Of a stretch of 64,000 bases of DNA, positions 27,662 to 36,756 are shown piece after piece. Source of the DNA: 2-12-FULL-60-25 sp003576745 (lineage in GTDB: Bacteria > Patescibacteriota > Patescibacteriia > 2-12-FULL-60-25); assembly GCA_030272835.1 (NCBI GenBank), contig SZOQ01000005.1:1-64000 (forward strand), given 5' to 3'. Under the pieces are notes generated by a model. That model saw only the letters and a list, made by a program, of their open reading frames with translations, was not told the DNA's origin and searched no databases. Within the stretch, counting starts at the first letter, position 1; every line of letters starts with the position of its first letter. The translations under genes and the position numbers were made by a program.

Positions 27662-28565
27662 AGCCCGCAGCTATGGAACCATACAACGCCGCACCAAGCG
27701 CACCTCCTTCGGGACCGAAGGCCGAAGGTCGAATGCGAGCTGGCTGGCCAGGAAGGAATTTTCTGCGGCGGTACACGCGCATCATGGATGGCTTGAATGC
27801 GTCATAATACGCCATTAGCCCCCCGCCAAGAGTAATCGTTTCCGGCTGAAAGAGCGTATCAACCGTCGCGAGCAATGATCCGACATGCGCGCCGAATCGC
27901 AGAAAGGTGCTGGAGGCATCGCTGTTTCGGTCGCGTTTCGCATCCTCATACAGCGTTTGCACATGCTTCGCGGACGAGCGGCGAAAAAACGCTCTGCTGC
28001 AAAACGCCTCCAGTTCATACGGTTCGTCCGGATGTTCCTCTGCGGCCGCCGCCATATTGGCACCGATATGCCCAATTTCAATTTTTTGCACTTGCAAAAT
28101 ATCCCGCATCGGAAAACGACGGCGTTCCCGCTCCAGGACGGCGCCTCCAAGCCCCGTGCCGAGCGTCAAATGCACACCGAGTACGGATGCCCGTTGATGA
28201 CCGAGCTTTGCTTCCGCAAAGGCCGCGCATGCGGCGTCATTCCAGACGGTGAGTTTTATGCCAGGAAACAGGCGCAGAACATCAACCCGTTCGAGAGCGG
28301 GTAGGTTGGGAACCTTTTTGATCCGTCCCCGTTCATCCACGACACCCGGAACACCCACACCGATGGATCCTATCTGACGGAAGTCCGCGCCCCCCTTAAC
28401 GGCCACCTCCTCTACCATAGAATGGACAATATCCCGAAGATCTCTCGGAGACCATGCGTGCCTGGTCAGGATTTCGGAAAACACCCATGCGCCCGTCCAT
28501 TTGTTCAATAATATGCCGGCAATCTTCGTGCCACCGATATCAATGCCGATGCTGAAGCGTTTCAT
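27660..28565 (-). CDS. ROK-family sugar kinase-like protein
   Basis: A 301-residue protein from the ATG at 28565; in-frame sequence further upstream is repeat DNA. The ATP-binding motif GIDIGGTKIAGILL opens it. VWNDAACAAFAEA and VHLTLGTGLGGAVL follow the glucokinase/ROK pattern. After EIGHIGA the usual ROK zinc motif (C-x-C-G-x2-G-C-x-E) is absent and replaced by an acidic linker (AAAAEEHPDEPYELE). Last gene of a carbohydrate cluster, so a role in phosphorylating released sugars fits. Confidence 0.82.
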   Translation of the reverse strand: MKRFSIGIDIGGTKIAGILLNKWTGAWVFSEILTRHAWSPRDLRDIVHSMVEEVAVKGGADFRQIGSIGVGVPGVVDERGRIKKVPNLPALERVDVLRLFPGIKLTVWNDAACAAFAEAKLGHQRASVLGVHLTLGTGLGGAVLERERRRFPMRDILQVQKIEIGHIGANMAAAAEEHPDEPYELEAFCSRAFFRRSSAKHVQTLYEDAKRDRNSDASSTFLRFGAHVGSLLATVDTLFQPETITLGGGLMAYYDAFKPSMMRVYRRRKFLPGQPARIRPSAFGPEGGALGAALYGSIAAG

Positions 28566-28716
28566 ATACGTAGGACGTGGGTCGTGAGGGATGTGGAATG
28601 CGGGAAATTGCGTAGGAGGTGGTTGCGTAGGTGAGAAGAGTACGTAGTTGCGTAGGAGGTAGTTGCGTAGGGGGGACATACTTCTCCCCGAATCCCGTTC
28701 CCTTTGCCCTTCCTCC
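28566..28716. repeat. Intergenic mosaic repeat, copy 7
   Basis: Contains CGTAGGACGTGGGTCGTGAG, GGTTGCGTAGG, AGTTGCGTAGGAGGTAGTTG, a core hairpin variant at about 28669-28690 and CCCTTTGCCCTTCC. It separates the ROK gene from the glycoside hydrolase upstream of it. Confidence 0.87.
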
Positions 28717-29754
28717 TTACGGCGCATGCCGTTCAAAGAATGTTTTTGCCGTTTTCCAGAATCTGTCATCTTGCTGCGTCGTCTTCATCCACCACCACCA
28801 CTCAACGCCCCAAAAATAGATTTCATGAATACGCATGCGCTCCGCATAATCGAAATTTTTCCGCATTTGATCGGCATCGAATGTCCGGAATTGTTCGGTG
28901 AGCGGGGTGACGGTCAGCGAATCGTCAGACCATGGCTCCATTTGGAATTCGGACACAAAAATCTCGCTCACGAACGGCGACACGTAGAGCGCTCGCCGTG
29001 CATACCAGTACGGCGGAATAAACGTATAGTGCCATACAAAGCCGCCATAGGTCCGCACGACGCGATAGACGCTGAATCCCAGCTTGTCCGGCAGCGGCGC
29101 CACAGAAAACCATGTGGAGAGTTCGCCGGAATCCGTTGTCACGATGGGATGCGCAATATCCAGACTTCTGACGAATTCGATCTCTCTTTTCAAAAACGAG
29201 CGGTTGGGCTTTGGGCAAAGTCCGAATGGGAATAAGGCCTCGTTTTCCACCTGCCAGGCGGCAAGAGCCGGATGATCTTTGTAGCGCCTTACTGCCTGTT
29301 CCATATAGGCGAGACGCGCCGCACGCTCCCCTGCCGGGCCTTTATAAGTCGCCCAGTCGGGAATCCAGCATTCAGGCCATCTGGGCAGTTTTGCGCCGAT
29401 GGCAAGGAGCACTTTTCCCTCACGCATGGCGATTTCATCCATTTGGTAATCGATGGTTGCCCAATCAAAGCGGTTTTCTTCCGGCTGAACAACCTTCCAA
29501 TACACGGGAATGCGGAAATATCGGACTCCGAGATCATCGAGTGAAGCGGCGAGCGTATTCCGCCAGTTTATGCCGAGCTCCTGCGCATATACGGAGCTGA
29601 ATGTTACACCCGCCCGGATGGAACCCGATGTCTGCATCGGAACGCCGACCCATAACGTTGCCGCCACGATTGCGGCCAAACACCCTAAAAGAATAAGCGC
29701 GTTCAGCGCGCGCATAAAATGGAGCTCGGCGAATTCCTTCAGACGATAAGCCAT
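28717..29754 (-). CDS. Membrane-anchored clan-A-type glycoside hydrolase
   Basis: A 345-residue protein with an N-terminal membrane helix (about 14-36) and a TIM-barrel. LGVRYFRIPVYWKVVQPEEN, AAWQVENEALF (the acid/base Asn-Glu pair near residue 157) and SEIFVSEFQMEPW (candidate nucleophile Glu near 255) match clan GH-A enzymes such as GH5 or GH42 relatives. It would act on polysaccharide or glycan outside the cell. The exact family and substrate cannot be fixed by eye. Its start overlaps the EamA-type gene end by 16 bases. Confidence 0.75.
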   Translation of the reverse strand: MAYRLKEFAELHFMRALNALILLGCLAAIVAATLWVGVPMQTSGSIRAGVTFSSVYAQELGINWRNTLAASLDDLGVRYFRIPVYWKVVQPEENRFDWATIDYQMDEIAMREGKVLLAIGAKLPRWPECWIPDWATYKGPAGERAARLAYMEQAVRRYKDHPALAAWQVENEALFPFGLCPKPNRSFLKREIEFVRSLDIAHPIVTTDSGELSTWFSVAPLPDKLGFSVYRVVRTYGGFVWHYTFIPPYWYARRALYVSPFVSEIFVSEFQMEPWSDDSLTVTPLTEQFRTFDADQMRKNFDYAERMRIHEIYFWGVEWWWWMKTTQQDDRFWKTAKTFFERHAP

Positions 29755-30604
29755 AAGCCTGCGGCGACAAAGCAGATTGCGACGAGTTTTCGCGCCACGA
29801 CCGCCGGCGTCAGATTTTCTCCAAGCAGGTCAGGCGCTTTTTTAGCGAACAAGAAGGCGACAAATACAAGAAATGCGTACTGGACGGCCTGCATCGCGTT
29901 CACGAGCGCTGCGCTTCCAAGGGAAATGGCGTATTGGACCATTACGAACCCCGCGGCGCCGAGGCTCTGCGCAAAAAGGACAAGCAAAAACGCGAGGCGT
30001 TTCCCTCGAAGCTGTTTTGCAGGTGTTTGGCCGGGAAAAAGGACGTTCCGGATTTCCATGTACGCACGTTCATCCCACGCCAAAATGGCAATAGCCGCGA
30101 TGACGCCGGCAAAACGGGAAAGCGCGAATGTCGTGATGAAACCCTCCGCATCATATCCAACTTTTACGGTGACGAACGATATCGTAAATACTACGGCAGA
30201 TATCACGGCCGCGCCGACTGTGGATGCTCGGAGCGTTCCTTTGGCTTTGCCGCCGGCGCCGCTCAACAGAATGGTCGCTACAACAAGCAGGGCGAATCCG
30301 CCAAGCTGCGCGCTCCCGAAGCGCTCTCCGAGGAACGTGCTCGTTGCAATAAGCGTAAGCACCGGAATAAGCGAACCTACCACGGGCACCACCCGCGTCG
30401 CCTCCCCTTTTGCGAGCGCAATGAAAAAAAACCACAACGCCAGCGGGAATGTGCCGCCCGAAATGAGAATGGGTATCCATCCCCGGCATAGGTTGCCGGT
30501 TGACGGAAACTTTTTTGAAGCAGGGTCTTATCAATGACGAAAGCGGCGCCATTGCTGATGTGGCCGAGAACGGCCCAAAGAGCCCAAAAAGGAAATGCAT
30601 TCAT
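29739..30604 (-). pseudogene. EamA/DMT-type transporter, apparent frameshift
   Basis: Two reading frames together make one ten-helix drug/metabolite transporter. The first starts at 30604 (FPFWALWAVLGHISNGAAFV) and is good protein up to QPATYAG. The second carries WIPILISGGTFPLALWFF and everything after, to the stop at 29739. The switch lies around 30478-30484, next to a run of four G on the coding strand. The later frame includes VVPVVGSLIPVLTLIA and VNAMQAVQYAFLVFVA. Either the gene is recently broken or the assembly has an indel. The neighbours suggest a sugar-related substrate, which is only a guess. Confidence 0.75.
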
Positions 30605-30612
30605 TGCGCGTA

Positions 30613-31770
30613 TTATCTCATGGTTTTTGCCATTCGACCAAGAGCGGCAAGAGAGGGCTTCGGGATTCGCTGCATGGTTGATCTGTCGACGGCGATAAGT
30701 CCGAATCTTTTTTCGAATCCTTTATCCCATTCAAAATTGTCCAGCAGGGACCAGTAAAAATATCCTCGGATATCCGCGCGTTCTTTGACGTCTTTCAAAG
30801 CTGCAAGGTGCTTCCGGATATATACGATCCTCCGCCCATCGTCCTCCGTGGCGATGCCATTCTCCGTAATGTATATGGGGAGACCGTGTTTTGTTGCTCG
30901 CAGGAGCGCGAGGCGAAATCCTTCCGGCCATATCGCCCACCCCATATCATCCGTGGGTTGTTTCCGCCCGCCGGATCCGACCGTTTCACCAATATAATAA
31001 TTCACGCCTATCGCATCGTTTGATCCGATCGTGAGCCAGAAAAAGGCGTCATTCCAGACGACATTCTTCCACCAGGCAATGATGCGATCGTGGAGCGCAT
31101 GCCGCCGGCCTACATGGAAACTGATGAAGCTTTTTGCGAATCCGACAGGCACATGCGTGCATTCTTTGAATACTCGATACACGCGGCGATGGAGGAATGC
31201 GAGCAAGATGATGACCCGCCATGTGCGGGTGAATGAGCGTATGCCCGGCGGCCATTCGCCCCAGCGATACCCCTTCATGGCATAGACCATCGGTTCGTTC
31301 ATCGTAAGCCACAGATCAACCTCGCCTTCGAACTCCCTGCACATCCTTTTTGCGAATCGAACGAAAGCCCTCCGTACCTCGGGATGCTCCATTCCTCCGT
31401 GATCCGCGGCCCAGGTCGGAAGAGTAAAATGCCACAGCGTGAGGCAGGCAAAGACTCTTCGTTGGCGCAATCGGCGGAGAACATGCCGATAATGTTCGAT
31501 AGCGTTTTGATCGTAGAAGCCCTCTTTCGGTTCGATTTTTGCCCATTCAAGCGAACATCGGAATGCGTTCAGTCCTGCGTCGGAAAGCAATCCGATGTCG
31601 TCCGCGTATTGATGCCAATGATCCACGGCGTCACCGGAAACATCGTCGCCTCTCTTGCGCAAGACGGTTTGTTCGAATCGCCACCAGTCGCTGAAGGTGT
31701 TTCCTCCTTCGGTCTGATGCGCGGAAATACCCGCACCAACCACGAAGGGACCTTTCGGAAAAACCGGCAT
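30613..31770 (-). CDS. Glycoside hydrolase family 1 beta-glucosidase-like enzyme
   Basis: A 385-residue GH1 enzyme from the ATG at 31770, one base after the upstream stop. Seen are FVVGAGISAHQTEGGN, FRCSLEWAKIEPKEG, the acid/base motif WLTMNEPMVYA near residue 155, the nucleophile motif IYITENGIA near 310 and YFYWSLLDNFEWDKGFEKRF near 350. It is somewhat shorter than typical GH1 (about 450). No signal peptide is visible, so it likely splits imported beta-glycosides in the cytoplasm. It sits between the beta-CASP gene and the transporter. Confidence 0.92.
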   Translation of the reverse strand: MPVFPKGPFVVGAGISAHQTEGGNTFSDWWRFEQTVLRKRGDDVSGDAVDHWHQYADDIGLLSDAGLNAFRCSLEWAKIEPKEGFYDQNAIEHYRHVLRRLRQRRVFACLTLWHFTLPTWAADHGGMEHPEVRRAFVRFAKRMCREFEGEVDLWLTMNEPMVYAMKGYRWGEWPPGIRSFTRTWRVIILLAFLHRRVYRVFKECTHVPVGFAKSFISFHVGRRHALHDRIIAWWKNVVWNDAFFWLTIGSNDAIGVNYYIGETVGSGGRKQPTDDMGWAIWPEGFRLALLRATKHGLPIYITENGIATEDDGRRIVYIRKHLAALKDVKERADIRGYFYWSLLDNFEWDKGFEKRFGLIAVDRSTMQRIPKPSLAALGRMAKTMR

Positions 31771-31771
31771 A

Positions 31772-33124
31772 TCACTCGACGGCAACGGTTTCTTCAAAAC
31801 GCGGAACGTCCGCAGGAATGCCGAGTTCTTCGTTGATACGCGTTGCGAGCGCGACGGCTGCGTGTTCTTCGCCATGCGTGCAGTACACGCGTTTGGCCGG
31901 CGCTTTTCCGTGTTTGATCCAGTTCACGAGTTTTCGTTGGTCGCCGTGAGCGCTAAAAGCGCCAATGCTTATAATGGACGCCCGAACGTCTACGCTCTCT
32001 CCGAGAATGCGTACGCGTTTTTCTCCGTTGTAAAGCTTACGGCCGAGCGTGCCTTCCGCCTGATATCCGATAATAAGCACAGTCGTTTTTCGGTCGCTGA
32101 GATAGCGGATCAGATGATGCTGAATGCGTCCGCCGTTCATCATCCCTGCGCCGGCAATGATAATTTTTGGTTTCGGAGCCTCATTTATGCTCTTTGATTC
32201 TTCCTTCGTCATGGTCGTCCGCAGCCCAGGAAAGTCAAAAAAATCGTCTCCAACGCTCACGAGTCGCAGGGCGTCCCGGTCATAATATTCCGGATAGTGT
32301 TTCATGACCTCTGCGACTCTGATGGCCATCGGACTGTCCAGATAGGTATTTACCGGATGCATGCTTCCTTCTTCGACAAGATGATTCATGAAATACAGCA
32401 AGTCCTGCGTCCGTTCCACCGCGAAGGCGGGAACAATCAAGACTCCTCCATTTTTTACCGTCGTGAGAACGGCTTGCCGTAATGTGTTCATTCGCGTGCG
32501 CTCATCCTCATGGATTCGGTCGCCGTAGGTGGATTCGATGAACACGGCATCCGATGATCCGATTTGCGCCGTCGGGCGCAAAATTGGCACGTCGATATTT
32601 CCGATATCGCCGGAAAATACTACCCGGGCCCCTCCCCTCTGTTCAACTTCCACAAACGCGCTTCCGAACACATGCCCCGCATCGCGGAAGCGGAAACGGA
32701 GATCGCCGACGGTGACCCAGCGGGAGTAATCCACGCCGCGCATGAGTTCGCAGGCGCGCTCCATGTGGGTTCGTTCATAGAGTTTCGGACGGTATTCGCG
32801 TTCGAATTCCTCTTCCATGATTTTTTCCGCGTCAGCAAGCACGATGCGAGCCAGTTCTTTGGTCGGCTTGGTAAGATATATTGTTTTGCGGAAACCTTCC
32901 TTTACGAGTTTGGGGAGCCGTCCGACATGATCAAGATGCGTATGCGTTATTGCGACGGCATCCACGTCCTTGGTATCGAATCCGAATTCGCGAAAATTTT
33001 TTGCATCATTGTACGCGCTGCCTTGGAACATGCCGCAGTCCACAAGCAGGCGCGTCTTTGCCGTCTCGACGCGGTAGCACGAACCCGTCACTTCTCGAGC
33101 GGCGCCGTGGACCGTTACGTTCAT
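31772..33124 (-). CDS. Metallo-beta-lactamase/beta-CASP RNA-processing exonuclease
   Basis: A 450-residue protein of the beta-CASP family (YSH1/CPSF73-like bacterial group). The zinc motif ITHTHLDHVGRLP is near residue 60. DAGHVFGSAFVEVE, VFSGDIGN and VFIESTYGDR follow, then the beta-CASP region and IIAGAGMMNGGRIQHHL and GAFSAHGDQRKLVNW. Such enzymes cut or trim RNA in the cytoplasm. The stop lies one base from the GH1 start, though the shared function is not obvious. Confidence 0.93.
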   Translation of the reverse strand: MNVTVHGAAREVTGSCYRVETAKTRLLVDCGMFQGSAYNDAKNFREFGFDTKDVDAVAITHTHLDHVGRLPKLVKEGFRKTIYLTKPTKELARIVLADAEKIMEEEFEREYRPKLYERTHMERACELMRGVDYSRWVTVGDLRFRFRDAGHVFGSAFVEVEQRGGARVVFSGDIGNIDVPILRPTAQIGSSDAVFIESTYGDRIHEDERTRMNTLRQAVLTTVKNGGVLIVPAFAVERTQDLLYFMNHLVEEGSMHPVNTYLDSPMAIRVAEVMKHYPEYYDRDALRLVSVGDDFFDFPGLRTTMTKEESKSINEAPKPKIIIAGAGMMNGGRIQHHLIRYLSDRKTTVLIIGYQAEGTLGRKLYNGEKRVRILGESVDVRASIISIGAFSAHGDQRKLVNWIKHGKAPAKRVYCTHGEEHAAVALATRINEELGIPADVPRFEETVAVE

Positions 33125-33150
33125 GTTCCAAGTGTATCACGCTCCCGCCG

Positions 33151-34005
33151 CTATTTGCTTGAAAGATATTCCATGACGCGGCGGAAATTTTCCATAGCGA
33201 GGATATCGGCAATATGCCCGTCGGAAGCCAATTTCCGCTGGCGGTCGAGCGATGTCAGCGCAATCCCCTGTCCGATGGATGACCATTCGGCGGATGAAGG
33301 ATTGTCATTCCATGCCTGAACGTAATAACTGCCATCCTGTCGGATCCGTAATCTGGCCACGATCGTCGCCTGAACCGTTTGGACCGAAACGGGATGACCG
33401 GCAATTTTTCCGACCACCCACCGATCACATCGAACGATGGCGCTATGGGTGTACAGGAGCGGTTCGATTTCTTCGCCGAGTTTAATGGTCGAGCACGTCA
33501 CGAGGCCGCCATCAGGAAAATAACGTTTTACGGCTTCATCGCGTATGGCCGCTTCCGCAGCATTAATGCCCGCATACTCGGGTGGAACGGCATTCGTCGC
33601 ACAGAGTCGCGCGAACAGGGCATTTTCCGGTTGAACACATTGGCGGTTCAGGATAAAACGGACGATTGGCTTGTCGAATGACGGATTCGTCAAAAAACCC
33701 GCAAGGAGGAATGTTTCAAAGACGAGAAGAATGATTCCGAGAACAATAAGCATGCGATATCCCAACATGGGATCGCCGAGCACATGGGCAATGGCCGGCT
33801 CGGAAATCCACAAACGGCGGCGGAACATTCCTTCAACAAGCAATACCAAGAGACTCGCCAGAGCGCCCAGCAAGAAACTCACAAGCGGATGAATACCCAT
33901 CCAGCTCATGGAAAGCGCTACGAGCGGAAAAGCAGCGATCGTGAGCGCTGCCCATACGGACGCGCGCGGATCGCTGTTTGTTTGGGATCCCCTCCCTTTC
34001 GGCAT
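33151..34005 (-). CDS. Membrane protein with extracytoplasmic domain, unknown
   Basis: Starts at the ATG at 34005 (MPKGRGS); upstream in-frame sequence is repeat DNA. The 284-residue protein has membrane helices near 22-38, 43-61 and 83-107. A soluble domain of about 170 residues follows, with two to three cysteines (NRQCVQPENALFARLCAT, TCSTIKLGEE). No known family is recognised. It lies 27 bases upstream of the beta-CASP gene in the same direction. Confidence 0.65.
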   Translation of the reverse strand: MPKGRGSQTNSDPRASVWAALTIAAFPLVALSMSWMGIHPLVSFLLGALASLLVLLVEGMFRRRLWISEPAIAHVLGDPMLGYRMLIVLGIILLVFETFLLAGFLTNPSFDKPIVRFILNRQCVQPENALFARLCATNAVPPEYAGINAAEAAIRDEAVKRYFPDGGLVTCSTIKLGEEIEPLLYTHSAIVRCDRWVVGKIAGHPVSVQTVQATIVARLRIRQDGSYYVQAWNDNPSSAEWSSIGQGIALTSLDRQRKLASDGHIADILAMENFRRVMEYLSSK

Positions 34006-34049
34006 ACCGTTCAACAGTATAGCACGAAGTCGCAGATGGAATGAGTTGA

Positions 34050-34252
34050 AAGAGCTATGAGTTATTGGCTTTTGGCAATTGGCAATGGGGCCGTTCAAGA
34101 GCTCCAGAGTTTTAGGGTTCTGGGGTTGGGAAAGAGAAACTCTAGAATTCTGGAACCCTGGAACTGATGAGTAAAGAGAAAGGGCGCACGACCCATGCCT
34201 CACGACCTACGGGGCGCGGCAAGCCGCGCCCCTACATCCTACTCCCTGCTCC
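34050..34252. repeat. Intergenic mosaic repeat, copy 8, with GTTCCAGAG module
   Basis: Holds CCAGAGTTTTAGGGTTCTGG, GTTGGGAAAGAGAAACTCTA, ATTCTGGAACCCTGGAAC, TGATGAGTAAAGAGAAAGGG and then TCCTACTCCCTGCTCCC. Order and wording closely follow copy 6, about 12.7 kb away. Confidence 0.88.
34211..34232. repeat. GC-rich palindrome inside repeat copy 8
   Basis: A perfect 10-bp inverted repeat GGGGCGCGGC/GCCGCGCCCC with AA between, followed by TACATCCTACTCCC. A near twin occurs at 55423-55442 in the same context. Confidence 0.85.
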
Positions 34253-35536
34253 CTACTCCCCATCCGGGTATGCCTGCAATTCAGCTGTGACGTACTTTTC
34301 CTCTCCTTTGTGCAAAATGTTCAAAGTAATACGGTCCCCGACATGCTTTGAGCGGATGAGAGAGGCAAGTGTGTGCGTATCGTCTATATTTTGTCCGTCA
34401 ACGTTCAGGATAATGTCATGTTCTACGATGCCTGCTTTGTCAGCTGCAGATCCCGGCGTAACGGCAAGCTCGGTTTCATCTGCACCGCGCAAGACGAGAA
34501 CGCCATAATCCACGGAAAGCCCGTTTTTTTCCTTGAGTGATTTTGTAATGGGAACATAGCGGACGCCCAAAAACGGACGGATGATCTTCCCGTTTGTCCG
34601 TACGGATTCCGCAACCTCTCGAACAATATTCGATGGAAGCGCAAATCCGATATTTTCCGAGCCGCCGGCCATGGCAACATTTACGCCGATAACATTTCCT
34701 CGGATATCCAATAGCGGACCGCCGGAATTGCCTGGGTTAATCGCCGCATCCGTTTGAAGAACATTCTCCAAGCGCTCAACATTGCCCTGATTGTCTCCGG
34801 CCTGAATGGAACGAGCGATGCCGGAAATGACCCCGACGGAGACGGTGTTTCGAAATTCCGCGAGCGCATTGCCGATGGCGATAGCTGTTTGACCTACTTT
34901 TACGCCATCCGAGTCTCCGAATTGAAGGTATGGAAGGTTGTTTGCATCGATTTTCAGGATTGCAATATCGAGTACGGGATCTTTTGCGATGACGGTTGCG
35001 TCGTGCTCCGTTCCATCGCCCGTCATTACGGCATAGGTTGCATTTCGCGATTCGACCACATGACGGTTCGTTACGATATAGCCGTCACCCGATATAAGGA
35101 ATCCGGTTCCTCCGCCAACATCCACCCGCTCCTTTCGATCCGTATCCGATTGCGGCGAATTTTGGAATGGGCTTCCGAACGGATTCGGCATCCCGAAAAA
35201 ATCCTCAAACGGATCAAAAAATGGAATATCTTCAGCCGGAGCCATTGAAACTTCTCGTTGAACGGTAATGGAAACAACGGCGGGACTTACGCGTTCCACA
35301 ACATTTTCTATTAATTGCTCTCGATCCAGTTCTTTGAGGTCGTCCAAGGAGATCGCCTTATTCGATGTACCATTCGTCGAAAGATTCGACGTATTTCTCA
35401 TGGACGGGATTCCCAGGGCTTGAGCGATCCATGTCGGCTGATAGGAAGCGATGAACACGATACTACCGATAACCGCAAGGCTGCCTGCCATTCCGGCAAG
35501 GGCCGCCGCGAAAAGATTCTTTGATGATATGGACAT
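34253..35536 (-). CDS. HtrA/DegP-type serine protease with PDZ domain
   Basis: A 427-residue protein from the ATG at 35536. An N-terminal membrane helix (about 8-30) anchors it outside the cytoplasm. The trypsin-like triad is visible: His in YIVTNRHVVE, Asp in VLDIAILKI and Ser in NPGNSGGPLLD. The C-terminal PDZ domain includes GSAADKAGIVEHDIILNVDG. It degrades or refolds damaged exported proteins. The gene is divergent from 35610, with a palindrome between them. Confidence 0.94.
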   Translation of the reverse strand: MSISSKNLFAAALAGMAGSLAVIGSIVFIASYQPTWIAQALGIPSMRNTSNLSTNGTSNKAISLDDLKELDREQLIENVVERVSPAVVSITVQREVSMAPAEDIPFFDPFEDFFGMPNPFGSPFQNSPQSDTDRKERVDVGGGTGFLISGDGYIVTNRHVVESRNATYAVMTGDGTEHDATVIAKDPVLDIAILKIDANNLPYLQFGDSDGVKVGQTAIAIGNALAEFRNTVSVGVISGIARSIQAGDNQGNVERLENVLQTDAAINPGNSGGPLLDIRGNVIGVNVAMAGGSENIGFALPSNIVREVAESVRTNGKIIRPFLGVRYVPITKSLKEKNGLSVDYGVLVLRGADETELAVTPGSAADKAGIVEHDIILNVDGQNIDDTHTLASLIRSKHVGDRITLNILHKGEEKYVTAELQAYPDGE

Positions 35537-35575
35537 ATTCACGTTCGTTGGTTCTATAAGGGAAGAATGCGTTTG

Positions 35576-35592
35576 ATGCTGTAATACAGCAT
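35576..35592. promoter_or_regulatory. Perfect palindrome in divergent promoter region
   Basis: ATGCTGTA-A-TACAGCAT, 8-bp arms about a central A, midway between the htrA-like start (35536) and the start at 35610. It does not match the LexA or NrdR patterns. It is a candidate operator shared by both genes. Confidence 0.55.
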
Positions 35593-35609
35593 AGCGCACA
35601 AAATGTTGC

Positions 35610-36275
35610 TTGGCTCATCCACTTGACCGTTTTATTCGTCGCTGGAAATATATTCCTGTCGGAATGTTGGGTCAGAATACGCTGGATTTGCGCGCAGGTT
35701 CCGTTCTCATTCTCGTCGGTAATCAATACTCCGGTGTTGATTACCAATTACAGCGCTTATACGCATCACATCCTCGTCGTCTGAAACCGGTGCGAACGTA
35801 CACGAATAGGCCCGTTTCTTCGGCAGAAGCCGCATGGTACAAGAGCCTCGATGTGAGCGTTCTCCACACGTTCTCATTCGGAGACCTGCTTACGTTCTAT
35901 GGCGTAGCCGAAGAACGCTATTACGTACATGTGCGCGAGATTCGGGCGGCACTCAAACCTCTCGGATCCGTCGCGCTCATCGGCATGACCGCCGAGGGCT
36001 ATGAACGGTGGGTATCGCGGATTCCGCGCGTCGACATTCTGTTTCGCGTGCTTCCGCTGAAGCCGGACAACGAAGGCGCATTTGCCGAGCGTCTCGTCCA
36101 GGATTACGGCGTAAGTCCGCACGAGGCTCGGTCCATAACCGACCGTACGATACAAGACTCATCCATTCCGCCGTCCCCGTACGACCTTAGCTCGAGTTCA
36201 GAATCGCAGATTCGAATTCGAGGGCCGCGCGACGAAGGCATTCTCCGCCTCGTTAAAAAACTTCTTTCCGCCTGA
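35610..36275 (+). CDS. Degenerate guanylate-kinase-like protein
   Basis: A 221-residue protein. GSVLILVGNQYSGVDYQLQR aligns in pattern with the start of guanylate kinase but lacks the P-loop lysine (GNQYSGVD where GPSGxGKS/T is expected). KPVRTYTNRPV resembles the SxTTRPxR GMP-binding segment, and FGDLLTFYGVAEERYYVHVR resembles the later GMP-site region. So it looks like a kinase fold that has lost phosphotransfer, perhaps a binding or regulatory protein. The C-terminus is charged and probably flexible. A terminator follows. Confidence 0.5.
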   Translation: MAHPLDRFIRRWKYIPVGMLGQNTLDLRAGSVLILVGNQYSGVDYQLQRLYASHPRRLKPVRTYTNRPVSSAEAAWYKSLDVSVLHTFSFGDLLTFYGVAEERYYVHVREIRAALKPLGSVALIGMTAEGYERWVSRIPRVDILFRVLPLKPDNEGAFAERLVQDYGVSPHEARSITDRTIQDSSIPPSPYDLSSSSESQIRIRGPRDEGILRLVKKLLSA

Positions 36276-36293
36276 TCGGCCGCGCTTCTCCTC

Positions 36294-36320
36294 CCGCGCG
36301 AGCTGCTCGGGCGGTTTTTT
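36294..36320 (+). terminator. Rho-independent terminator
   Basis: Interrupted stem CCGC-G-CGAG with CTCG-G-GCGG around a 3-base loop, followed by TTTTTT. Confidence 0.75.
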
Positions 36321-36344
36321 AAATCAGGTTTATTAATGATAAAG

Positions 36345-36545
36345 GTGAATAAGCAGCAGGAGGTGGTGCGTAGGGCGTAGGGGGAAAGAGTACGTAGTTG
36401 CGTAGGACGTGGTTGCGTAGGGGGAGCACAATCTTCCCCGAAACCCGTTCCCTTTGCCCTTTGTCCTTGAATCCATACGTCCGTATGTAAGCGTTTTCAT
36501 CATAAGACTCGAACCCCGATCCTCGTAGCCCGAGACCCGAGCGTT
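36345..36545. repeat. Intergenic mosaic repeat, copy 9
   Basis: Contains AGTTGCGTAGGACGTGGTTG, a core hairpin variant at about 36417-36439, CCCGAAACCCGTTCCC, CCATACGTCCGTATGTAAGC and CGTAGCCCGAGACCCGAGCG. Confidence 0.86.
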
Positions 36546-36611
36546 TGTTAATCGCAGAAGAGTGAGATTTTTGCCTAAATTAAGCTATTTTTTAAATATT
36601 ATGCCAAGGAG

Positions 36612-36642
36612 ACTTGACAAGATGTCAAGTTTATGCTACATT
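36612..36642 (+). promoter_or_regulatory. Promoter with inverted-repeat operator over the -35
   Basis: TTGACA (36614-36619), a 17-base spacer and TACATT (36637-36642). The perfect inverted repeat ACTTGACA-AGA-TGTCAAGT (36612-36630) covers the -35, so a dimeric repressor could block polymerase here. It lies about 115 bases before the lipoprotein gene. Confidence 0.7.
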
Positions 36643-36756
36643 TGTGTCAACGATGCGGGAGGCGAGAATCCCCAAGTCGTCCAAATAATGGATTTTTCGG
36701 CGGGCAGAACGCAATAAAGTCCGCCAAAACAGCAAGCAGCAACAGGGAGAATCATC

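Noticed and set aside
28566..28769. N-terminal extensions reading through repeat DNA (also at 34006-34203 and 47531-47641)
   Set aside because: The extra residues are translations of repeat words (NYVLRNYVLF type), and good ATG starts lie exactly where real protein begins.
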